A program made the position numbers and the translations under genes. The notes beneath the pieces were generated by a model. The model saw only the letters and a list, made by a program, of their open reading frames with translations. It made no database searches and was not told the origin of the DNA. DNA of 64,000 bases from Serratia sp. PL17 (GTDB lineage: Bacteria; Pseudomonadota; Gammaproteobacteria; Enterobacterales; Enterobacteriaceae). The stretch lies in NCBI RefSeq assembly GCF_017832355.1, contig NZ_JAFIBY010000001.1, positions 806,001 to 870,000 on the forward strand, read 5' to 3'. Below, one piece after another: positions 58,032 through 64,000 of this stretch (its first letter is position 1; every line of letters starts with the position of its first letter).

Positions 58032-59153
58032 TCAGTCTTTAAAATACCAATAACCGTTATTAACCAGCGCGGTCAGCAGCGCCAGGAATGACGGGTCGTC
58101 AATGGCATCGCCGAGCATGGCAGCATCAACGCTGAAGTTCTGGCACATGGCATTGGCAGCCTGCAGGTGCTCGGTATCCATCAGTTCACCGTTCGCAAAG
58201 CACTGGTCGCCTACGCGCAGTACGCGCAGTCCACCCAGGCGTTGCAAAGGTTCGCCCTGTTGCAGCAGTTCGTAAATTTCCCCGGCTTGATAAGGCGGCT
58301 CCGGCGGCGCAGCATCCAGTTCGTGGCGCGTCTGGGAGATAAACTCGCCGAACCACTGTTGGAAGTGCTCGGGTTGCTGAACCAAATCCAACATCATCTG
58401 GCGTAATGCGTCGACTTCCTGCGGTAACACCTCTGCCGGTTGTTCACGCAGTTGGATCTCCGGGTCGCTGTAGCGTTTACTGCCCAGTTCGCGTGCAAGT
58501 ACATAGTCAGCAAAGCCGCTGACCAGCTCACGAGCATTCGGTGCGCGGAAGCCTACAGAGTAATTCAGGGCATTTTCCAGCGCGTAGCCTTCATGTGGGA
58601 AACCTGGCGGGATATACAGAATGTCACCCGGTTCCATTTCTTCATCAATAATGGCGTCGAACGGTTCTACCTGCAGCAGGTCAGGATGAGGGCAGTGCTG
58701 TTTCATCGGCACTTTTTCGCCCACACGCCAGCGGCGACGGCCCGTACCCTGAATGATAAAGACGTCGTACTGATCGAAGTGAGGACCAACGCCACCCCCC
58801 GGGACCGAGAACGAAATCATCAGGTCGTCCATTCGCCAGTCAGGCAGTTGACGGAATGGGCGCATCAGCGTGCTGGAGGGCTCATGCCAGTGGTCGACTG
58901 CCTGAACCAGCAGTGACCAGTTGTTTTCGCTCAGGTGGTCAAAACTCTCGAATGGGCCGTGCGCAACCTGCCAGCGGCCGTCCTGGTGGCTGACCAAACG
59001 GCTGTCCACTTCGTTTTCCATCGCCAGCCCAGCCAGCTCGTCCGGGGAGATCGGATCGATAAAGTTTTTGAAGCCGCGCTTCAGAATCACCGGACGCTTT
59101 TGCCAATAGCGTTGCAAAAAATCGTTCCAGTCCAGATCTAATTGATAATCCAT
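58032..59153 (-). CDS. roxA: ribosomal protein L16 arginine hydroxylase RoxA (YcfD)
   Basis: 373 residues, the same as E. coli YcfD. JmjC-type 2-oxoglutarate/Fe(II) oxygenase with iron ligands His125, Asp127 (GPHFDQYD) and His187 (GFPHEGY). SFSVPGGGVGPH and GTGRRRWRVGEK are conserved, followed by the helical dimerisation and winged-helix C-terminus. Hydroxylates an arginine of ribosomal protein L16. Same neighbour (phoQ) as in E. coli, but a large repeat lies between them. Confidence 0.96.
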   Translation of the reverse strand: MDYQLDLDWNDFLQRYWQKRPVILKRGFKNFIDPISPDELAGLAMENEVDSRLVSHQDGRWQVAHGPFESFDHLSENNWSLLVQAVDHWHEPSSTLMRPFRQLPDWRMDDLMISFSVPGGGVGPHFDQYDVFIIQGTGRRRWRVGEKVPMKQHCPHPDLLQVEPFDAIIDEEMEPGDILYIPPGFPHEGYALENALNYSVGFRAPNARELVSGFADYVLARELGSKRYSDPEIQLREQPAEVLPQEVDALRQMMLDLVQQPEHFQQWFGEFISQTRHELDAAPPEPPYQAGEIYELLQQGEPLQRLGGLRVLRVGDQCFANGELMDTEHLQAANAMCQNFSVDAAMLGDAIDDPSFLALLTALVNNGYWYFKD

Positions 59154-59190
59154 GTTCTATTCCAGGATAGAGGAGTGAGCCTGAGTGCGA

Positions 59191-59397
59191 TTATACTCGT
59201 CATACTTCAAACTGCATCTTTGTTGGCTACGCTTAGTTACGTGGCCCGTCCATGGGCCACGCCCCTGCGGGGCCGCTGCAACCAGCGTTCAAATCTGCTC
59301 CCGGCAGATTTGTCACCCAAATCACTGACTTTAGTCAGCTCACCGGGCTTTGCTCGCTTGCCGTCGCCATGCCATTCGAATTATGTAGAGTATATAA
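59191..59397. repeat. Serratia/Yersinia-type intergenic repeat, full copy
   Basis: About 207 bp bounded by inverted ends TTATACTC and GAGTATA(TAA). The left part continues TCATACTTCAAACTGC then TTGTTGGCTACGC. Internal palindromes include GGCCCGTCCATGGGCC, CCCCTGCGGGG, TGACTTTAGTCA and ATCTGCTCCCGGCAGAT. An open frame through it (59142-59561) is fortuitous. Confidence 0.8.
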
Positions 59398-59438
59398 CGG
59401 AAGATTGGCCCCGGGGATCGGGGCCTGAACAACAGAAT

Positions 59439-60905
59439 TTACTCGTGGTGGTGAGAGTCGTGCTGGCGAGCGAAAGTGACCTGCATGCGGGCCCCTCCCA
59501 ATGGGCTATCGCTAATGGTGATAGAACCGTCGTACTGCTCAATGATCTCCGCTGCGACTGACAATCCCAGACCCTGGCCAGGGCGAAGCGTGTCTACCCG
59601 CTGGCCGCGTTGGAAGATCAGTTCGCGTTTGCTTTCCGGAATGCCTGGGCCATCGTCATCGATGACGATAGTGAGGAATTTATCGGAGTGGAGGGAGGTG
59701 ATTTCAACGAACTCCAGGCAGTATTTACAGGCGTTTTCCAGCACGTTGCCCATGACTTCCATAAAGTCGTTTTTCTCCCCCATAAAAGTCACTTCTGGTG
59801 AGATATCCAGCGTGATCACCACGCCTTTACGTTGATAGACCTTGTTCAGCGCCACGGTGAGGCTGTCCAGCAGTGCTGGCACCGAATGGATTTCACGCGT
59901 CAGTACCGTCTGCCCCGAGTTGATACTGGCACGGTGCAGGTAGTAACCAATTTGCTGGGAGATACGGCTGATCTGATCGAGCATGATAGGCTCAACTTCC
60001 TCAATCGTGGTCTGCTTGCCGGTACGCAGTGAACGTAACGTGGTTTGCAGCACCGCCAGCGGCGTCTTCAGACTATGCGTGAGATCGGAAAGCGTGGTGC
60101 GATATTTGGTGTAACGTTGACGTTCGTTACGCACCAGAATATTCAGATTGCGCACCAGCCCGCGCAACTCACTGGGGGGATTCTCGTCGAGTTGGTCACG
60201 TTCACCGTTTTCCAGCTCTCCGACCTGATTCACCAGTGCCTTGATGGGGCGCAGGCTCCAGTAAGCCGCCAGCCAAAGCAAGGGGACCACCAGCAGTAAG
60301 TTGGCCAGCAGCACATAGCTGAACCATTCCCAAACCACATCCGAACGCTGAAGCTCTTGCGGAATGGTGTCGACCACCACGATGCTCAGCGCCGGTAACC
60401 TGGCCGTTGCCGCGTAGGTGTTGACCGCCACGGAGTGGGTCAATGCGTTTTGATCGTTGTCGTCATAATCTTTGAGCTGATCTTGCGTTTTGGGATTGTT
60501 GCCCAGCACTTCGCTACTGACGCGGGTATCAGTATCAATTTCGTAGAAACCGGATTCCTCCAGCCACTCTTTATTGATGCGTTTTTCCAACTCTGGCACC
60601 TGACGCTGGCTCCACAACAGGTTGCCTTTATCATCGTAAATGAAAACCAAAGTAGGGAAGTTGAGATCAATATCCGGTGGAATGGCGATGGTTAACTTGT
60701 TGTTATTCCATTGAGCCAGGCTGAAGAACAGATTGCTTTCACCGCGCAGCAAACGAAAGGCGGTTTTGTCGAAACTGACAATATAGCCCACCACGGCCAC
60801 CAGACCATAAGACAGCGACAGCGCCAGGATCACCCCGGCGGTTGCCATCAAAAAGCGGGCGCGCAGTGAAAACGGTTTTTTATCCTTGTTGAACATGATG
60901 TTCAC
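59439..60905 (-). CDS. phoQ: sensor histidine kinase PhoQ
   Basis: 488 residues from a GTG that overlaps the phoP stop (GTGA); an ATG three codons on is an alternative. TM1 about 15-42, the periplasmic sensor 44-190 with [16 protein letters not shown], acidic patch DYDDND (146-151), TM2 about 194-214, HAMP, His277 ([12 protein letters not shown]), N box and G2 [13 protein letters not shown]. Senses low Mg2+, acid pH and cationic peptides. The acidic patch is less acidic than the E. coli EDDDDAE, so sensitivity may differ (inference). Confidence 0.96.
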   Translation of the reverse strand: MNIMFNKDKKPFSLRARFLMATAGVILALSLSYGLVAVVGYIVSFDKTAFRLLRGESNLFFSLAQWNNNKLTIAIPPDIDLNFPTLVFIYDDKGNLLWSQRQVPELEKRINKEWLEESGFYEIDTDTRVSSEVLGNNPKTQDQLKDYDDNDQNALTHSVAVNTYAATARLPALSIVVVDTIPQELQRSDVVWEWFSYVLLANLLLVVPLLWLAAYWSLRPIKALVNQVGELENGERDQLDENPPSELRGLVRNLNILVRNERQRYTKYRTTLSDLTHSLKTPLAVLQTTLRSLRTGKQTTIEEVEPIMLDQISRISQQIGYYLHRASINSGQTVLTREIHSVPALLDSLTVALNKVYQRKGVVITLDISPEVTFMGEKNDFMEVMGNVLENACKYCLEFVEITSLHSDKFLTIVIDDDGPGIPESKRELIFQRGQRVDTLRPGQGLGLSVAAEIIEQYDGSITISDSPLGGARMQVTFARQHDSHHHE

Positions 60906-61573
60906 TTCGCATCAAAACGATAGCCCTGGCCACGTACTGTGGTGATCACTTCCTGTGGGTATTCCGCCTGCAGCTTTTTACGCAACCGGCCCATTAGCAC
61001 GTCGATGGTATGGCTTTCACGCAGTTCAGCATCTGGATACAGTTGCAGCATTAAGGAATCTTTGCTGACCACCTTGCCGGCGTTGCGAATTAAGGTTTCG
61101 ATAATCGTGTATTCAAACGCGGTCAGTTTAATTTGCTGTTCGTTGACGCTGAGCTCGCGACGCGAGAGATCAATTTGGAACGGCGGTAAAACGATGACCT
61201 GTGAAGCAAGGCCGCTATTGCGACGCATCAACGCCTGCATACGGGCGATGACTTCTTCCAGATGGAACGGCTTGGTGACATAGTCGTCGGCGCCGGCTTC
61301 CAGCACGGCCACTTTGTCTTGCCAGCTCTCACGCGCAGTCAGTACCAGAATCGGCAGCTTCATCTGGTGGGCACGCCAGCGGCGGATCAGGCTCAGACCG
61401 TCTTCACCGGGCAGGCCAAGATCGACAATGGCGATGTCTGGCGCATGTTCTTGCAGGAAATAGTCGGCTTCCTTGGCATCTTCCGCTGCATCAACCTGGT
61501 GGCCCATTTCACGCATCTGTACAGAGAGGTGGTGGCGCAACAAACCATTATCTTCAACAACCAGTACTCGCAT
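60902..61573 (-). CDS. phoP: response regulator PhoP
   Basis: 223 residues from the ATG at 61573 (AGGAG 7 nt upstream); the frame runs to 61711 without a start signal. Receiver with phospho-acceptor Asp51 and Lys101 (VTKPF), winged-helix OmpR-type DNA-binding domain ending [13 protein letters not shown]. Controls Mg2+ transport, lipid A modification and peptide resistance. Two PhoP-box-like sites lie about 220-265 bp upstream. Confidence 0.97.
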   Translation of the reverse strand: MRVLVVEDNGLLRHHLSVQMREMGHQVDAAEDAKEADYFLQEHAPDIAIVDLGLPGEDGLSLIRRWRAHQMKLPILVLTARESWQDKVAVLEAGADDYVTKPFHLEEVIARMQALMRRNSGLASQVIVLPPFQIDLSRRELSVNEQQIKLTAFEYTIIETLIRNAGKVVSKDSLMLQLYPDAELRESHTIDVLMGRLRKKLQAEYPQEVITTVRGQGYRFDAK

Positions 61574-61791
61574 GACAGACTCCTGTAGAGTGGCGGGTGA
61601 ACATCCTGTCACCCGCGCTATAAAAGGTAACACGCTCTTTGGCGTATACGGGATAGCGCGGTAACCATACCCATCTGATCGTGTTGACGTTATGGTAGGT
61701 ATAACCTGCACTTATCGCAAGGGACGCAGAACCTTGGTTAAAAATAAGCGCTATCTATTTTTTGTACGCCGCCATTATCGGCAACGCCCGA

Positions 61792-61808
61792 TAAACGCAG
61801 GATAAACA
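61792..61808 (-). promoter_or_regulatory. second PhoP-box-like repeat
   Basis: On the minus strand TGTTTA-TCCTG-CGTTTA, one mismatch from (T/G)GTTTA-N5-(T/G)GTTTA. It is 32 bp from the next box, about three helical turns. Confidence 0.55.
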
Positions 61809-61823
61809 ATGGCGGGGCAAAGC

Positions 61824-61840
61824 TAAACCAAACTTAAACA
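61824..61840 (-). promoter_or_regulatory. PhoP box
   Basis: On the minus strand TGTTTA-AGTTT-GGTTTA is a perfect match to the PhoP direct repeat, about 250 bp before phoP. Supports positive autoregulation. Confidence 0.7.
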
Positions 61841-61912
61841 GAAGAGGCCGTTAACCAGAAAACCCAGGCATTTTGTTCAGGTTACGTCAGGGCGGGTACC
61901 GCGCTGTACGGT

Positions 61913-61936
61913 TGTGACATAATTCCCTGTATCACA
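61913..61936. promoter_or_regulatory. inverted repeat before the MocR gene
   Basis: TGTGA-N14-TCACA with inner TA/TA symmetry, about 50 bp before the start codon. The 14-bp gap rules out a normal CRP site; an operator for another regulator is possible. Confidence 0.3.
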
Positions 61937-61984
61937 GTAACTCTTGGTGTGGGCCGCACCGGCCTATCTTTGACTCGGAACACT

Positions 61985-63502
61985 ATGAAGCCCAGCAGCG
62001 ACAATAAGCAGCACGCGACGCAGGATGCGATACACGTGACCTTTACCCGGCATTTACGGCAAGGATTGACGCGTAAAGCCGCGTTGCACCTGACGATTAA
62101 GCAACTCGCGATCGCCGGAACGCTGGGGTATTTGGCTAAACTTCCGCCCAGCCGCACGTTGGCCGTACGGCTGGCTATTTCGCGCGATACCGTCGAGTTA
62201 ACCTATGCCCAACTGGAAGCCGAAGGCTACATTGCCCGAGCCGTAGGGCGTGGCAGCTTTGTCAGTTATCAGCAAAATACGTTGATCGGCCGTGAGTTGT
62301 TGGCTTCGGAGAAGACTGAAAGCACCCTCTTGGTAGAACGGGAGCTTAGCGCACATGGCCGTTCTCTGCTGGTTGCTGCGCATACTCCCCATACCTGCCG
62401 TAATGGTGCACTGACCCCTTCATTGCCCGACTTGCGGCTGTTCCCCATCGAAAGCTGGCTACAGCTCGAAAGACAGGCCGTGCGTCAGGGAGCCGAGTCT
62501 CTGTTAGGCTATGCCGATCCTCAGGGGCTGGTGGAGCTAAGAGCAGAAATTATTGACTATCTGCGCCGTGAGAGGGGGGTTAAAGCCAGTGCGGAGCAGG
62601 TGATCGTGGTGACCAGTTCCCAGCAGGCGTTATCGCTGTGTACCCAGGTCCTGTTTAACCCCGGCGACAGCGTCTTCGTTGAGGAACCCGGTTATCAGGG
62701 GGCTAAAAAATTGGCTCAGTCTGCGGGGTTAATCACATATCCGATCGGTGTGGATCAATCCGGTATGGATATTGATGCGCTGATTCAGGCGGACGCGGGA
62801 GCCCGGGGGGTGTATATCACGGCCTCTCACCATTATCCGTTAGGCCATTCGCTCAGCATAGAAAGAAGGCTGAAACTTTTGGCGTGGGCACAGCATGAAA
62901 AAGCCTGGATTATTGAAGATGATTACGATTCTGAATTTAATTATAACGGCCTGACGACCGCCTCATTGCAAGGGTTGGATCAATATCAACGGACTTTATA
63001 TATTGGCACCTTCAGTAAAACCTTATTCCCGGGATTGCGTATTGGATTCCTTATCGTTCCTCCGCAGTTAATTAAACCTATGGTGGCGGCAAAGCAATTT
63101 CAGGATGGTTATACGTCTGCATTACCACAAATGACGTTATTCAAATTCTTACATGGCGATTTTTATGCCGAACACTTAAGGAACATGCGCAAGATATATC
63201 AGGCTCGGCTTGAGATTTTGCATGCTGCAGTTCATCAGTATCTTGGTGCCTGGACTCAGCCGCTGTTGCCGCAGGGCGGTCTGCAGCTGGTATGCCCGCT
63301 GGCAGACGCAGCCACCGAGCGGCGGTTGATTCATGCTGCCGCGGCCCAAGGAATGAAAGTCTACGGGCTGATTGACTTTTATACTCATAAACCCAGTAAA
63401 GGGGCATTGGTCTTCGGCTTTGCTGCCTATACACCGGATGAGATTGTAAAATTTATCAAAAGGTTATCATCTATTTTTGGCGAACTTCAAGCACCTGCTT
63501 AA
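61985..63502 (+). CDS. MocR-family (GntR/aminotransferase) regulator, PdxR-like
   Basis: 505 residues. GntR-type winged helix at about 30-100 (LPPSRTLAVRLAISRDTVELTYAQLEAEGYIARAVGRGSFV), then a fold type I aminotransferase-like domain with GYADPQGLVELRAEIIDYL, EDDYDSEF and the PLP lysine in GTFSKTLFPGLRIGF. MocR proteins use PLP to sense PLP or amino-group compounds and act on neighbouring genes. The ATG at 61985 was chosen over 61949 since the conserved part begins later; the ribosome site is weak. A GNAT gene follows. Confidence 0.9.
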   Translation: MKPSSDNKQHATQDAIHVTFTRHLRQGLTRKAALHLTIKQLAIAGTLGYLAKLPPSRTLAVRLAISRDTVELTYAQLEAEGYIARAVGRGSFVSYQQNTLIGRELLASEKTESTLLVERELSAHGRSLLVAAHTPHTCRNGALTPSLPDLRLFPIESWLQLERQAVRQGAESLLGYADPQGLVELRAEIIDYLRRERGVKASAEQVIVVTSSQQALSLCTQVLFNPGDSVFVEEPGYQGAKKLAQSAGLITYPIGVDQSGMDIDALIQADAGARGVYITASHHYPLGHSLSIERRLKLLAWAQHEKAWIIEDDYDSEFNYNGLTTASLQGLDQYQRTLYIGTFSKTLFPGLRIGFLIVPPQLIKPMVAAKQFQDGYTSALPQMTLFKFLHGDFYAEHLRNMRKIYQARLEILHAAVHQYLGAWTQPLLPQGGLQLVCPLADAATERRLIHAAAAQGMKVYGLIDFYTHKPSKGALVFGFAAYTPDEIVKFIKRLSSIFGELQAPA

Positions 63503-63519
63503 AGGTGATAGTCCCGCCA

Positions 63520-63551
63520 AATTGGTCTGCTTACTGTTATTAATTGGTCTG
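63520..63551 (+). promoter_or_regulatory. direct repeat, candidate MocR operator
   Basis: AATTGGTCTG occurs twice, start to start 22 bp, so both copies face the same side of the helix. It sits between the MocR gene and the GNAT gene. MocR/PdxR regulators are known to bind paired direct repeats containing TGGTC-like cores. Confidence 0.55.
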
Positions 63552-63623
63552 TATTCAGCCTTGAGTGGTGGGTGTATCCTGCTGGTATTACGTTATTTTT
63601 TCTCAGAAAACCCGCGAGGATCT

Positions 63624-64000
63624 ATGCGCCCAATCAACAATGAAGTTGTAGTACGAAAAATACAAAGCGATGACAAATCACAGTGGTTGGATCTTTGGCA
63701 AGGCTATCTTCATTTTTACCGTGCGGAGGTTCCGGCGCAGGTCACCGATCATACCTTTGAACGGTTATGCGAAGGGCATCAGGTTTACGGCCTGGTGGCG
63801 GAAGATAAAGACGGCACATTGTTGGGATTAATGAATCTGATTTTTCACCCATCAACCTGGAGCTCTGCCGGTTATTGCTATATTGAAGATCTTTATGTTT
63901 CACCGGCGGCGCGGGGTAAGAAAGCGTCCGAAAAGTTATTCGAGCAAGCTTATCTGCTGGCGAATGAAAAAGGCAGCGATAGGGTTTATTGGATGACACA
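63624..64000 (+). CDS. GNAT-family N-acetyltransferase (partial, runs off the window)
   Basis: At least 125 residues, truncated by the window edge. Starts MRPINNEVVVRKIQSDDKSQW with GAGG upstream. GNAT features: LVAEDKDGTLLGLMNLIFHPSTWSS then YCYIEDLYVSPAARGKKASEKLFE, containing the acetyl-CoA-binding R/Q-x2-G-x-(A/K) type loop (RGKKAS, slightly atypical). Placed after the MocR regulator and the direct repeat, so probably its target. Substrate unknown. Confidence 0.85.
   Translation, partial: MRPINNEVVVRKIQSDDKSQWLDLWQGYLHFYRAEVPAQVTDHTFERLCEGHQVYGLVAEDKDGTLLGLMNLIFHPSTWSSAGYCYIEDLYVSPAARGKKASEKLFEQAYLLANEKGSDRVYWMT

Larger units (their letters stand above)
61574..61984. promoter_or_regulatory. 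divergent control region phoP / MocR gene
   Basis: 411 bp. Contains the two PhoP-box-like direct repeats at 61792 and 61824 and an inverted repeat at 61913-61936. No gene seen; the phoP frame extends into it without a ribosome site. Confidence 0.6.

Noticed and set aside
59142-59561. 139-codon ORF through the intergenic repeat into phoQ
   Set aside because: Made of palindromic repeat sequence and the antisense of phoQ.
61913-61936. TGTGA...TCACA taken as a CRP site
   Set aside because: The half-sites are 14 bp apart instead of 6, so CRP could not bind it in the normal way.

Overview
The window reads as the chromosome of an enterobacterium, most likely Serratia or a close Yersiniaceae relative. 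Housekeeping genes match E. coli proteins closely over their full length (ychF, pth, prs, ispE, hemA, prfA, mfd, lolCDE, cobB, pepT, roxA, phoPQ). The enoyl reductase is FabV. Intergenic repeats of a type seen in Serratia and Yersinia occur three times. The genus is inferred, not proven. No rRNA, tRNA, CRISPR array, insertion sequence or prophage was seen.

Region 1 (1-16 kb) is mainly accessory. It opens with small lipoproteins, fabV, and two adjacent small exported proteins that look like diverged paralogues. The C4-dicarboxylate two-component system dcuSR follows. Next is a sugar-type (inositol/rhizopine-like) ABC transporter with two paralogous binding proteins, a divergent class I aldolase and a short-chain dehydrogenase. 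Then come nlpA, an exported protein of unknown function and a universal stress protein.

Region 2 (16-27 kb) holds a pseudouridine operon psuK-psuG-psuT, whose kinase carries an N-terminal DNA-binding domain. It also holds an ArsR/SRPBCC/ClpP-paralogue set, a TetR/reductase pair, and an SDR-aldehyde dehydrogenase-AraC-MFS cluster.

Region 3 (27-43 kb) is the conserved block ychF, pth, ychH, prs, ispE, lolB, hemA, prfA, prmC, sirB2, sirB1, kdsA. Compared with E. coli, a different SulP transporter lies between ychF and pth, and dauA lies after kdsA. A 47-residue membrane protein gene sits in the lolB-hemA gap.

Region 4 (43-64 kb) carries a UPF0303 gene, a diguanylate cyclase, mfd, a hydroxyaspartate/threonine dehydratase with its likely regulator, lolCDE-nagK-cobB, pepT, hcxB, roxA and phoPQ. 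It ends with a MocR regulator and a GNAT acetyltransferase cut by the window edge.

The most interesting signals are regulatory. A hairpin in the hcxB leader buries the ribosome binding site. Two PhoP boxes about three helical turns apart lie upstream of phoP. A 10-bp direct repeat with a 22-bp period sits between the MocR gene and the GNAT gene. The two-binding-protein transporter cluster and the solitary ClpP paralogue are the best candidates for undescribed gene systems.
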